The notes beneath the pieces were generated by a model. It was not told the DNA's origin. It worked only from the letters and a program-made list of their open reading frames with translations, and did no database searches. The position numbers and the translations under genes were made by a program. From the NCBI GenBank assembly GCA_949299395.1, contig CASGAB010000009.1, positions 1 through 43,710 of the forward strand: 43,710 nucleotides of DNA, written 5' to 3'. This document shows, one piece after another, positions 14,919 to 23,551 of the stretch. Positions within the stretch are counted from its first letter, which is position 1; every line of letters starts with the position of its first letter. This stretch comes from an uncultured bacterium (lineage in GTDB: Bacteria; Bacillota_I; Bacilli_A; RFN20; CAG-826).

Positions 14919-15809
14919 ATGAAAAAAGAATTTAGAGATTTATTAGCTGAAAATATTGAAAGTAGTGATATCTTACTTTGTGGAGTCCCTTGCGATAAAA
15001 ATGCATCTGTTGGTAAAGGTGCATCACTTGCTCCTCAAGTTTTACGTGAATTATCTTATGATTTACCTGCTTTAGATATGATTGGCAATCTTTTAAAATC
15101 AAAAATTTATGATTTAGGAGATTATGAAGCTGATGATACTTTTGAAAAATTAGCTGATTCTTTATATAACGACTTTTATAAAATTGATGATAAATTCCAT
15201 CTTATTTTTGGTGGAGATCATTCAATAGCAATTGCAAGTGAAAAAGCATTTTATAAAAGATGTTTAGAAAAAGGAAAAGAACCAGTTATCATTCATATTG
15301 ATGCTCATCCTGATATTTGTGATGAATATCATGGTTCAAAATATTCTCATGCTTGTCCAATTAAAAGAGCAATTGACTTAGGTTATAAAGATCGAAATGT
15401 TACTCTTGTTGGAATTAGAGGATTTGAAGCTGAAGAAATTGAAACCTTCAAAAAACATCCATTTATTGATGTTTTTAAAGCAGTAGATGTAAATAAACTC
15501 GGCATTGAATCATTATTACTTTTATTAAATTCAAAATATAAAGATGATAAATATGAAATTCATATTTCATATGATATCGATGCTAATGATCCTTCATTTG
15601 CTCCAGGAACTGGAACTCCTGAAGCATTTGGTTTAGCTTCAATTGATATTTTAAATTTGGTTACTGGTTTGATTGAAAGATCAAATGTTACAAGTTTAGA
15701 GATTGTTGAAGTTGCTCCTCCACTCGATGTAAATAACATTACTTCTTGGTTAGCACTAAAAACAGTTTACGAAATAATTCATACTCTTGATGTTAAAAAT
15801 AAAAAATAA
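14919..15809 (+). CDS. ureohydrolase (agmatinase/arginase family)
   Basis: A 296-aa binuclear manganese enzyme that hydrolyses a guanidino group to urea or a related product. All metal-binding motifs are present: FGGDHSIA, HIDAHPDI and ISYDIDANDPSFAPGTGTPE. A late conserved Glu lies in LEIVEV. The exact substrate (agmatine, arginine or formimidoylglutamate) cannot be fixed from sequence; agmatinase is a plausible guess. It starts 5 bp after the hydrogenase stop without a ribosome site, so the two are probably one transcript, an unusual pairing. A terminator follows. Confidence 0.88.
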   Translation: MKKEFRDLLAENIESSDILLCGVPCDKNASVGKGASLAPQVLRELSYDLPALDMIGNLLKSKIYDLGDYEADDTFEKLADSLYNDFYKIDDKFHLIFGGDHSIAIASEKAFYKRCLEKGKEPVIIHIDAHPDICDEYHGSKYSHACPIKRAIDLGYKDRNVTLVGIRGFEAEEIETFKKHPFIDVFKAVDVNKLGIESLLLLLNSKYKDDKYEIHISYDIDANDPSFAPGTGTPEAFGLASIDILNLVTGLIERSNVTSLEIVEVAPPLDVNNITSWLALKTVYEIIHTLDVKNKK

Positions 15810-15814
15810 AAATT

Positions 15815-15846
15815 AGCCTCTTAAAACAAAAAAAGAGGCTTTTAAT
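15815..15846 (+). terminator. terminator of the hydrogenase-ureohydrolase operon
   Basis: AGCCTCTT (15815-15822) and AAGAGGCT (15833-15840) form a perfect 8-bp stem followed by a T-rich tail. Confidence 0.88.
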
Positions 15847-15931
15847 TTGTATATTAATTTGTTTAAAAGTAGGTCTAAAAATAGTAAAATAATTATGTTG
15901 ATTTTTAATATTAATTAAGGAGAAATTAAAA

Positions 15932-16687
15932 ATGGCAAAAACATATCAATTAGTTTTAATTAGACATGGTGAAAGTGAATGGAATAAATTAAATCTTTTC
16001 ACTGGATGGACTGATGTTGAACTCTCTGAAAAAGGTGTTGAAGAAGCTAAAAACGGCGGAAAATTATTAAAAGAAGAAGGTTTCCGCTTTGATGTTGCAT
16101 ATACTTCACTTTTAAAAAGAGCAATTCACACTTTAAACCACGTTTTAGAAGAAATGGATGAAGAATATATTCCGGTTCATAAATCTTGGAGATTAAACGA
16201 AAGACATTATGGTGCTTTACAAGGTTTAAATAAGAGTGAAACTGCTGAAAAATATGGTGAAGAACAAGTTAAAATCTGGAGAAGAAGTTATGATGTTCAG
16301 CCTCCAGCATTAACAAACGATGATCCAAGAAACCCAGCAAATCAAAAACAATATGCTACAGTTGGTGTTCAAGATTGCCCATTAACAGAATGTTTAAAAG
16401 ATACAGTCGCAAGAGTTTTACCTTATTGGGAATGCGAAATTAAACCTGCTATCGTTAGTGGTAAAAATGTTATTATCGCAGCTCATGGTAACTCATTAAG
16501 AGCTTTAGTTAAATATCTTGATAATATTAGCGATGATGAAATTGTTGGATTAAATATTCCTACAGGTGTCCCACTTGTTTATGAATTTGATGAACATTTC
16601 AATGTTTTAAATAAAAGATATTTAGGCGATCAAGCTAAGATTCAAGCAGCAATGGATGCTGTTAAAAATCAAGGTAAAGCTAAATAG
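15932..16687 (+). CDS. gpmA: 2,3-bisphosphoglycerate-dependent phosphoglycerate mutase
   Basis: A 251-aa glycolytic enzyme that interconverts 3- and 2-phosphoglycerate through a phosphohistidine. [20 protein letters not shown] holds the catalytic histidine, [11 protein letters not shown] gives the substrate loop, and [14 protein letters not shown] holds the second catalytic histidine. Length matches GpmA. An AAGGAG ribosome site precedes the ATG, and a possible TAAAAT -10 lies at 15885-15890. It is monocistronic, with terminators on both sides. It belongs to the same pathway as pfkA and pyk further right. Confidence 0.96.
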   Translation: MAKTYQLVLIRHGESEWNKLNLFTGWTDVELSEKGVEEAKNGGKLLKEEGFRFDVAYTSLLKRAIHTLNHVLEEMDEEYIPVHKSWRLNERHYGALQGLNKSETAEKYGEEQVKIWRRSYDVQPPALTNDDPRNPANQKQYATVGVQDCPLTECLKDTVARVLPYWECEIKPAIVSGKNVIIAAHGNSLRALVKYLDNISDDEIVGLNIPTGVPLVYEFDEHFNVLNKRYLGDQAKIQAAMDAVKNQGKAK

Positions 16688-16712
16688 TTTTATCGCTATA
16701 AAAAATAACATT

Positions 16713-16750
16713 AAGAACTATCCGAATTAACGGATGGTTCTTTTGTTTTT
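16713..16750 (+). terminator. terminator of gpmA
   Basis: AAGAACTATCCG (16713-16724) and CGGATGGTTCTT (16731-16742) form a 12-bp stem with one T-G pair around AATTAA, followed by T-rich sequence. Confidence 0.88.
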
Positions 16751-16821
16751 TACAATTTTTACGAGCCTTTAACTTAATTTATAGTTATAATATTTAATAG
16801 ATATTTAAGAGGATATAAGTT

Positions 16822-17373
16822 ATGGATTATTTTTTCTCAGACCACGATATTGGTATATTAATTTTCTTGCTTTTAGGATTAATTTTAGGAGCAGTTGGAG
16901 GTATTGCTCATAAATTTAGCAAAGTAGTTGCTATTAGTGGAGCTGTTGCCGCATCTTATTTTTTATCTACTTTAATTGCAAATGCTATTTGTAAAATTGA
17001 AGCAGTTGCTAATTGGATTAATGGATTTGATTTAGGCGGTGTAATAATTTTAGCTGCTACTTATATAGTTGTTTTTATTATAGCTTTAATTTTAATTTTA
17101 ATTATTGTTACTCCTTTAGCTAAATTCTTATTTGAAGGTGGACCAGTTAGAAAAACTATTTCTCATCTTTTAGGAGCGGTAGTTGGCTTATTTATCGCAT
17201 TTTTAATTGCTTCAATCTATATTTTAATTTTACATGGATTAAGTGGAGTCAGTAATGATGTATTGAATTTTGTTAATGATCAATTTGGTTATTCAACAAA
17301 TCGAATGACTATTTCTAGATGGATGCTTGATCTTGCTTTAGGTGCAGTTGGTAAAATTAAAGAAATGATTTAG
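16822..17373 (+). CDS. CvpA-like membrane protein
   Basis: A 183-aa protein with about four hydrophobic helices (roughly 10-30, 35-55, 70-100 and 115-140). The first two carry the small-residue-rich pattern of the CvpA family (LILGAVGGIAHKFSKVVAIS). In other bacteria CvpA affects envelope homeostasis and biofilm or colicin V export, but its molecular role is not established. A TATAAT at 16786-16791 and an AGAGGAT ribosome site support the start. It is monocistronic and convergent with thrS. The family call is moderate; an unrelated small membrane protein is possible. Confidence 0.6.
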   Translation: MDYFFSDHDIGILIFLLLGLILGAVGGIAHKFSKVVAISGAVAASYFLSTLIANAICKIEAVANWINGFDLGGVIILAATYIVVFIIALILILIIVTPLAKFLFEGGPVRKTISHLLGAVVGLFIAFLIASIYILILHGLSGVSNDVLNFVNDQFGYSTNRMTISRWMLDLALGAVGKIKEMI

Positions 17374-17395
17374 TTAATTTCTATATTTTAAAAAT

Positions 17396-17424
17396 AAAAA
17401 ATCACTCCGAAGAGTGATTTTTTT
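17396..17424. terminator. bidirectional terminator between the CvpA-like gene and thrS
   Basis: ATCACTC and GAGTGAT form a perfect stem around CGAA, extended by A-run/T-run pairing on both sides. It touches the thrS stop codon and can serve both convergent transcripts. Confidence 0.9.
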
Positions 17425-19345
17425 AAAGTGATTTTGGATCGATTAAGAAGTCTTTATTTTCAATTTCTTTTCTAATTTTTTCAATAAATTCTTCTAATGT
17501 AACTGTAATTTGTTTTTCATCCCCAAATTTACGATAAGTCACAGTTCTATTTTCTTTTTCTTTATCACCGATAACTAATGTATAAGGAGTTTTCTTAATA
17601 ATAGAATTTCTCATACGATAGCCTAATTTTTCTTCGCTATCATCTAATGTAACTCTAAAGCCTTCTTTTTCAAATAAGGCTTTAATTTCATTAGCATAAT
17701 CTAAATGGAAATTATTGTTAACTGGTAAGATGTTTACTTGATTTGGAGAAATCCATAATGGGAATGCTCCACCAAAATGTTCAGTAATAATACCAATAAA
17801 TCTTTCAAATGAACCTAAGATTGCTCTATGAAGCATAACTGGTCTTTCTTTTTCGCCATCTTTATTAATATAGGTACAATCAAATCTTTCTGGTAAATTC
17901 ATATCAAGTTGAATTGTTCCACATTGCCAGATTCTACCCATACAATCTTTAAGTTTGAAGTCTAGTTTAGGTCCATAGAAAGCACCATCACCAGGATTAA
18001 TTGTTAATTCTTTATTTGTTGCAACACATGCATCATGTAAGATTTTTTCACTTAATTCCCAGATTGCATCATCACCAATATAATCTTTTTCAGGTTTAGT
18101 GGATAAAACAATTGAATAATCTAAACCAAATGTTGAATAGATTTCATCATAAAGTCTAAGTAAGTTTTCAATTTCAGATTGAAGTTGATCTCTTGTACAG
18201 TAAATATGAGCATCATCTTGAGTAAAACATCTAACTCTAAATAAACCATTTAATGCACCGCTTGCTTCATGTCTATGAACTAAGCCAAGTTCTCCTAAAC
18301 GAAGTGGTAAATCTTTATATGAATGAAGTTCACTATTATAAACAATTAATGATCCTGGGCAATTCATTGGTTTAATTGCGAAATCTCTATCATCAACTTT
18401 AGTTGTATACATATTTTCTTGATAATGATCCCAGTGACCAGAAGTTAACCATAATTCTTTTGAAAGAATAACAGGAGTAGAAATAAGTTTATAACCATGT
18501 TCACGGTGAATTTTATACCACCAGTTTTCAATTTCTTTTCTTAAAGTTAAACCGTTTGGTAAGAAGAATGGGAAACCTGGACCATATTCACTAATCATAA
18601 ATAAACCAAGTTCTTTACCAAGTTTTCTATGATCTCTCTTTTTAGCTTCTTCTTTAATATGTTCTAAATGTTCTAATTCTTCTTTTGTGAAACAAGAAAC
18701 ACCATATATTCTAGTTAATTGTTTATTTTTTGAGTCGCCTCTCCAATAAGCACCAGCAATTGTTTCAAGTTTAAAATGTTTGATAAAACCTGTTGAAGGA
18801 ACGTGTGGACCCATACAAAGATCAGTAAATTCACCTTGAGTATAGGTTGAAATTGTACCTTCAAGTTCATTAATTAATTCTTGTTTATAATGATTATTTT
18901 TAAATAATTCTAATGCTTCATCTTTAGAAATTTCTTTACGAACGATATATTCATTCTTTTTGGAAAATTCTTTCATTTTATTTTCGATTTTTACTAAATC
19001 TTCTTCTTTTAAAACATAATCTCCGAAATCGATATCATAGTAAAAACCATCATCAATAGAAGGACCGATACCAAGTTTAGCATCTTTAAAAAGTGAAAGA
19101 ACTGCTTCAGCCATTAAGTGAGAAGTAGAGTGATTTAAAATTTCAAATGCTTCCTTTGATTTTGATGTGATGAGTTCGAAATCACCATCTTCTTTAATTG
19201 GTTGATATAAATCAAATAATTTACCATTAAGTTTATAAGCAATTGCTGCTTTAGCTAAAGAAGTAGAGATTTTTTCTGCGACATCATGTCCATTATTATT
19301 GTTTTCAACTTCAAGATTACTACCATCTAATAATTTTAATAACAT
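17423..19345 (-). CDS. thrS: threonyl-tRNA synthetase
   Basis: A 640-aa class II synthetase that charges tRNA-Thr. It has an N-terminal TGS domain (about 1-62) and an editing domain with the HxxxH of HSTSHLMAEAV and a Cys in GVSCF. The catalytic core has the zinc cysteine in KPMNCPGS, plus LVHRHEASGALNGLFRVRCF and QDDAHIYC. A C-terminal anticodon-binding domain starts near 540. Length is normal for the family. Expression is controlled by a threonine T-box in the 5' leader. A good AAGGAG ribosome site lies downstream of the leader terminator. Confidence 0.98.
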   Translation of the reverse strand: MLLKLLDGSNLEVENNNNGHDVAEKISTSLAKAAIAYKLNGKLFDLYQPIKEDGDFELITSKSKEAFEILNHSTSHLMAEAVLSLFKDAKLGIGPSIDDGFYYDIDFGDYVLKEEDLVKIENKMKEFSKKNEYIVRKEISKDEALELFKNNHYKQELINELEGTISTYTQGEFTDLCMGPHVPSTGFIKHFKLETIAGAYWRGDSKNKQLTRIYGVSCFTKEELEHLEHIKEEAKKRDHRKLGKELGLFMISEYGPGFPFFLPNGLTLRKEIENWWYKIHREHGYKLISTPVILSKELWLTSGHWDHYQENMYTTKVDDRDFAIKPMNCPGSLIVYNSELHSYKDLPLRLGELGLVHRHEASGALNGLFRVRCFTQDDAHIYCTRDQLQSEIENLLRLYDEIYSTFGLDYSIVLSTKPEKDYIGDDAIWELSEKILHDACVATNKELTINPGDGAFYGPKLDFKLKDCMGRIWQCGTIQLDMNLPERFDCTYINKDGEKERPVMLHRAILGSFERFIGIITEHFGGAFPLWISPNQVNILPVNNNFHLDYANEIKALFEKEGFRVTLDDSEEKLGYRMRNSIIKKTPYTLVIGDKEKENRTVTYRKFGDEKQITVTLEEFIEKIRKEIENKDFLIDPKSL

Positions 19346-19364
19346 AGTTTTCTCCTTTTTTATT

Positions 19365-19633
19365 TTTATTTAAATAAAAAGTCCCTAGAAAAAGTCTTTA
19401 AAAACAAAACTTTTTTCTAAGGACGAATGACTTTATTTCGCGGTACCACCTTAGTTATAAATATAAGTTAATATTTATCACTCGATTGAATCTTTTTATC
19501 GATTAAAGATTATAAACGTTAAGTTACCTTAAATGCTCCAAAGTGGTATTTATTATCTCTTTTAATAAAAACTTTCAGCTAATGTTTTTAATCTCTTTTA
19601 AAAGGTGAATAATAAACATGTCTTTTTCAACGC
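19365..19633 (-). promoter_or_regulatory. T-box riboswitch of thrS, specifier ACC
   Basis: The minus strand carries the invariant T-box AAGGTGGTACCGCG (19452-19439), followed by a terminator whose arms are about 19424-19410 and 19395-19381, then a T-rich run. Upstream, a Stem I-like region closes on CTTTGGAGC. On its 3' side, AAT-ACC-A has the layout expected of the specifier loop, with ACC (threonine) at 19547-19545. Uncharged tRNA-Thr should favour the antiterminator. This leader fills the 331-bp gap between thrS and pyk. Confidence 0.93.
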
Positions 19634-19639
19634 ATTGAT

Positions 19640-19667
19640 ATTTTATTATTTTTAAATATTTTTGCAA
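19640..19667 (-). promoter_or_regulatory. promoter of the thrS T-box leader
   Basis: TTGCAA (19667-19662) and TAAAAT (19645-19640) are spaced by 16 bp on the minus strand, directly after the pyk stop. No terminator separates pyk from this promoter, so some read-through from pfkA-pyk is possible. Confidence 0.6.
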
Positions 19668-19676
19668 TATATTTAA

Positions 19677-21137
19677 CTATAAAATATCTCTATCTTCTGG
19701 AAGTTGAACAATTCTCATGAAGTTTGTTCTTCCAGCACCAGTAGGAGTTCCTCCACCAATTAAGATATAATCGCCAGGTTTTAAGCCAAGAGCTTTAGCT
19801 TTAACGATTGCGATAACTTCCATTTCTTCAATGAAGTCAGGCATTTTCTTACTCTTAATATAGGTTGAATAAATTCCCCAGTATAATCCGTTTTGTCTAA
19901 CGGTTGTAAGTTTGTTTGAGATAGAAAGAATCGGACAGCAAGGTCTTGCTTTTGAAATTCTTCTTGAAGATCTACCAGTTTCAGTAAATGAAACAATTAA
20001 TTTAGCATCGATTAATTTTGCTGTATTAGCAATAGCATTAGCGATAGCATCATTGTTATCTTTATTTGAGGTTTCATAAGCTTGTCTTGCTAATGTTTCA
20101 TAATCTAATTCTTTTTCTGTAGTACGTGCAATTTTTGTTTGCATTAATACTGATTCTGCAGGATATTCACCACTTGCTGATTCGCCTGAAAGCATAACAC
20201 AGTCTGTTGAATCATAAATAGCTGTAGAAACATCACCAACTTCAGCTCTAGTAGGAATAGGTGAATGACACATTGAATCAAGCATTTGAGTAGCGGTAAT
20301 AACTGGTTTACCTTTTTCTCTACATTTTCTAATTAATCTTCTTTGAACGATTGGGACTTCCTCTTCAGGAATTTCTAAACCTAAGTCACCTCTAGCAACC
20401 ATGATAGCATCACTTGCATCAACGATTTCATCTAAACAAGTCATCGCTTCGCAGTTTTCGATTTTAGAAATGATTTTAATTTCTGGATGACCGTGAGCTG
20501 CAAGAAGTCTTCTAATATCTAAGACATCATTAGGATTCCTAACAAATGATGCAGCAATGAAATCAACACCATTTTCACAAGCCCAGATAAGATCTTGTTC
20601 ATCTTTTTCAGAAATAAATTTCATTGATAAACGAGCGCCTGTAGTATTAACACCTTTATGATCACTAATAGCGTGGTTATTTAATGCTTCACAGATAATT
20701 TCTCTAGTTTTTTCATCTTTTCCGGTAACTAAATAATCAAGTTTACCATCATCGATTTTAATATGAGAACCGATTTTAATATCATCATATAAATTAGGGA
20801 AGTTAACACTAATTTTATCTTTAGTTCCTAAAACTTCTTTCATAGAAATACGAGTAACTTGACCTTTTGTAATTTCAATTTTACCGTTTTCCATATTATG
20901 AGTTCTAATTTCAGGACCTTTAGTATCGAGCATAACAGGAATATAGATTCCTTCATTTTCTAACTCTCTAGCTTTAAGTAATTTTCCTAAATGTTCTTCA
21001 TATGCACCATGAGAGAAGTTAAGCCTCATAACGTTCATGCCATTTTCAATTAATTTTCTTAACATTGGCATGTCTTGAGAAGCAGGACCAATTGTACAAA
21101 CAATTTTTGTCTTTTTTGTGATGTTTTCTTTTAACAT
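19677..21137 (-). CDS. pyk: pyruvate kinase
   Basis: A 486-aa enzyme of the last glycolytic step, PEP + ADP to pyruvate + ATP. Motifs in order: VCTIGPAS, NVMRLNFSHG, MLDTKGPEIRT, ISKIENCEA, MVARGDLGLEIP and ITATQMLDSMCHSPIPTRAE with the catalytic Lys in ISKIENC. The C-terminal allosteric domain ends in GGGTPTGAGRTN. Length is that of a standard bacterial enzyme without the extra PEP-utiliser domain seen in Bacillus. It starts 9 bp after pfkA, so the two are an operon; the ribosome site is GGAG. Confidence 0.97.
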   Translation of the reverse strand: MLKENITKKTKIVCTIGPASQDMPMLRKLIENGMNVMRLNFSHGAYEEHLGKLLKARELENEGIYIPVMLDTKGPEIRTHNMENGKIEITKGQVTRISMKEVLGTKDKISVNFPNLYDDIKIGSHIKIDDGKLDYLVTGKDEKTREIICEALNNHAISDHKGVNTTGARLSMKFISEKDEQDLIWACENGVDFIAASFVRNPNDVLDIRRLLAAHGHPEIKIISKIENCEAMTCLDEIVDASDAIMVARGDLGLEIPEEEVPIVQRRLIRKCREKGKPVITATQMLDSMCHSPIPTRAEVGDVSTAIYDSTDCVMLSGESASGEYPAESVLMQTKIARTTEKELDYETLARQAYETSNKDNNDAIANAIANTAKLIDAKLIVSFTETGRSSRRISKARPCCPILSISNKLTTVRQNGLYWGIYSTYIKSKKMPDFIEEMEVIAIVKAKALGLKPGDYILIGGGTPTGAGRTNFMRIVQLPEDRDIL

Positions 21138-21146
21138 AAATTTCTC

Positions 21147-22109
21147 CTATTTGACTAAATCATGTAATTTATAGAATTCTAAATGCTTATCTCTTTCGAG
21201 TTTTAAAGCATCGTAAATATCTGTGTAAACTAATTTATTTTCATGAAGTCCGACACAAACTCCGCCAATTCCTTCATCTAAAAGTGAAACAGCATATGCA
21301 CCCATTCTAAATGCATTAACCCTTTCCATAGCGGTAGGTTTTCCACCTCTTTGGATGTGTCCTAAAACTGTAGCTCTAGCTTCCCATTTTGTATTTTCAT
21401 TTAAATCTTTTTCAAGTTCTTTAGTATTAAGAAGTTTTTCAGCAACAAGGATAATAAATGAATCTCTTCCTTCATCATATGCTTTATTCATTCTTTCATA
21501 TAATGCTGCCTTATCTTCTAATGGATGATCAACTGTAAAAATTTCATCAGCATTTGTTGCTAATCCAGCAAAAATAGTTAAATCTGGACAGTGATTTCCC
21601 ATAATTTCAATAATTCCACATCTATTATGTGAAGTCATTGTTTCTCTAACTCTATCGATTGCTTCAACAACAGTATTTAATGCTGTATCAAAACCAACTG
21701 TATAATCACTTGAGGCGATATCATTATCAATAGTTCCTGGAATACCAATACAATTAATACCCATTTCGGTTAATTTTTTAGCACCCATATAAGAACCGTC
21801 TCCACCAATAACAATTAAAGCTTCAACGCCTTCGTTTTTTAAAGCTTCAACTGCTTTAGCTCTAACAGATTCTTCTTTAAATTCTGGTAATCTTGCTGTT
21901 TTAATAGCAGTACCACCGACATTCATTTTTTCTTCAATGAATTTACTATCTACTTTTTTAAAATTATTAGTAATTAAACCCTTGTAGCCATCATAAACGA
22001 CATACATGTCTTTATTTAAAGCACAGCCTGCTTTAATAGCTCCAATGACAGCTGCATTCATTCCTGGAGCATCGCCGCCACTAGTTAGGATTCCGATTTT
22101 TTTAACCAT
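21147..22109 (-). CDS. pfkA: ATP-dependent 6-phosphofructokinase
   Basis: A 320-aa enzyme that phosphorylates fructose-6-phosphate to fructose-1,6-bisphosphate. ILTSGGDAPGMNA is the ATP loop, IGGDGSYMGA binds magnesium-ATP, and GIPGTIDNDI carries the catalytic TIDND. EIMGNHCPDLTI replaces the usual EVMGRHCGD, so two positions at the sugar-phosphate site differ. Gly at the first ATP loop and GGDGS favour ATP over pyrophosphate as donor. A TATAAT (22144-22139, minus strand) and AGGAG ribosome site precede the start. It is the first gene of pfkA-pyk and is divergent from dnaB. Confidence 0.96.
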   Translation of the reverse strand: MVKKIGILTSGGDAPGMNAAVIGAIKAGCALNKDMYVVYDGYKGLITNNFKKVDSKFIEEKMNVGGTAIKTARLPEFKEESVRAKAVEALKNEGVEALIVIGGDGSYMGAKKLTEMGINCIGIPGTIDNDIASSDYTVGFDTALNTVVEAIDRVRETMTSHNRCGIIEIMGNHCPDLTIFAGLATNADEIFTVDHPLEDKAALYERMNKAYDEGRDSFIILVAEKLLNTKELEKDLNENTKWEARATVLGHIQRGGKPTAMERVNAFRMGAYAVSLLDEGIGGVCVGLHENKLVYTDIYDALKLERDKHLEFYKLHDLVK

Positions 22110-22138
22110 AAGTTTATCTCCTAAAACTCAACAAAAAT

Positions 22139-22144
22139 ATTATA
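22139..22144 (-). promoter_or_regulatory. -10 box of pfkA-pyk
   Basis: A perfect TATAAT on the minus strand lies 29 bp before the pfkA ATG, leaving room for the AGGAG ribosome site. The -35 hexamer is not clear in the A/T-only surroundings. Confidence 0.5.
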
Positions 22145-22230
22145 ATATTTTCTATTTTTTAAATAAATAAATTATTTATTTAATATAAATAGGAAAAATG
22201 ACATATATTTTAGTTTATTATATGATTATT

Positions 22231-22263
22231 TACTAATAAACTACTAAATGTCTACTAATAATA
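22231..22263 (+). repeat. three TACTAA repeats with an 11-bp period upstream of dnaB
   Basis: TACTAA occurs at 22231, 22242 and 22253, exactly 11 bp apart, so all copies fall on nearly the same face of the helix. They lie 41-73 bp before the dnaB -10. This could be a regulator or architectural protein site; none is recognised. Confidence 0.5.
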
Positions 22264-22303
22264 TTTTTGTAAGTTTTAACTTAATTTAATAATCGAATGA
22301 ATG

Positions 22304-22309
22304 TATAAT
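22304..22309 (+). promoter_or_regulatory. -10 box of dnaB-dnaI, leaderless arrangement
   Basis: A perfect TATAAT ends 9 nt before ATG 22319, so the transcript would begin about 3 nt before the start codon. The upstream in-frame ATG at 22301 overlaps this -10 and is therefore unlikely to be transcribed. Confidence 0.6.
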
Positions 22310-22318
22310 TTAATAACT

Positions 22319-23545
22319 ATGGAAACACTCACCATTTATATATTTAAAGAGGATAGTAATCCAGAAGATTATTTAACCTATTTTAGTGATTATTATTTGC
22401 CTATTACTGGAGGCAAACCTTTTTCTTTATATATGAGTTTAAAAAATCTTGTTAATACCAGTTTAAAAGAAGATGAATTAGTAAAACTTTTAGGTGTTTC
22501 TAGAGCAGATTATTTAACCGCAAAAAGAGTTTTAGAAGGTGTTGGACTTATTAAAAGTTATCAAAAAGAAGAGGTAATGTTTTTAATTCTTTATCCTGTT
22601 TTACCTCCTAGTGAATTCTTTAATAGAAGATATTTAACTGCAGCTTTATATAATGCACTTTATAATGATAAAGATAAATATCAAAAGATATATGATAAAT
22701 ATCGTCCAAAATATGATTTAACAGGATTTAATAATGTTTCGAGTGGATTTATGGATCTTTTTGAAACCGTTCCTTCTGAAAATAATGGTGAAAGAACTTT
22801 TAAAATTAAATATAAAACTCCAAAAAGTGATAATACTTTTTCTTACTCTATCTTTTTAAGAGAATTAAAAAAGATGTCTCAAATTAACGCTAAAATGATT
22901 AGTGAAGAAGAGGAAGAAAAAATCGAAACTTTAGCTACTTTATATAATGTTAAAGAATTCGATATGGCTCGTTATATTACGATGTCTTTTGATGCTTTAA
23001 ATAAAGAAAAAAGAATTGATTTAAAAAAAGTTGAAGAAGAAATTATTGCTAATTCCGCAGTTTCTGAAATTAAATTTAATCGAATTGATCAAAATAAACC
23101 TTCAAAAGTTAAAACAAGTAATAACATGATTAAATATTATCAATCGGTTGGTCCAATCGAATTTTTAAGAGAAACTTTAAAAGGAAAAGAACCTTCTTTA
23201 GAAGAAAAAAAGATTATTACTATGCTTTCAAATACATATCATTTTAGTGGTGATATGATTGTTGCAATTTTAGATTATGCTTTAAACAAGGATAATGGTC
23301 GACTTTATAAATTTAACATTGAAAGATATGCAGATATTGTTTTAAGAAATGGAGCTAGTGATTTATATTCGCTTTTAGATACTTTATATAATGAAAAAAC
23401 TATTAAAGAAGCTCATAAAAATGTTGAAATTAAAGTAAATAATAAAAATAATAATATCGAAACAAATTCCTTATTTAATTCTAAGAATGATGAAACTTAT
23501 AATGATGATGTATCATTTATTGATGAAGAGGATGATGAGATTTAA
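22319..23545 (+). CDS. dnaB: replication initiation and membrane attachment protein DnaB (Gram-positive DnaB/DnaD family)
   Basis: About 408 aa. This is the Bacillus-type DnaB primosome protein, not the replicative helicase. It helps load the helicase together with DnaD and DnaI. The N-terminal part (about 1-120) has the winged-helix arrangement of the family (KPFSLYMSLKNLV, DELVKLLGVSRADYLTAKRV, LEGVGLIKSY). A helical DnaB/D C-terminal domain (about 270-355, around GPIEFLRETLKG and GDMIVAILDYAL) is followed by an acidic low-complexity tail. Overall similarity is modest, but the adjacency to dnaI (6-bp gap) strongly supports the call. Confidence 0.82.
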   Translation: METLTIYIFKEDSNPEDYLTYFSDYYLPITGGKPFSLYMSLKNLVNTSLKEDELVKLLGVSRADYLTAKRVLEGVGLIKSYQKEEVMFLILYPVLPPSEFFNRRYLTAALYNALYNDKDKYQKIYDKYRPKYDLTGFNNVSSGFMDLFETVPSENNGERTFKIKYKTPKSDNTFSYSIFLRELKKMSQINAKMISEEEEEKIETLATLYNVKEFDMARYITMSFDALNKEKRIDLKKVEEEIIANSAVSEIKFNRIDQNKPSKVKTSNNMIKYYQSVGPIEFLRETLKGKEPSLEEKKIITMLSNTYHFSGDMIVAILDYALNKDNGRLYKFNIERYADIVLRNGASDLYSLLDTLYNEKTIKEAHKNVEIKVNNKNNNIETNSLFNSKNDETYNDDVSFIDEEDDEI

Positions 23546-23551
23546 TTTTTT

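Noticed and set aside
22110-22300. A chromosomal origin between pfkA and dnaB
   Set aside because: The region is extremely AT-rich and has repeats, but no DnaA boxes of the TTATCCACA type were seen, and dnaA/dnaN are not nearby.
22301-22318. ATG 22301 as the start of dnaB
   Set aside because: It overlaps the likely -10 (22304-22309) and would not be in the transcript. ATG 22319 is preferred.
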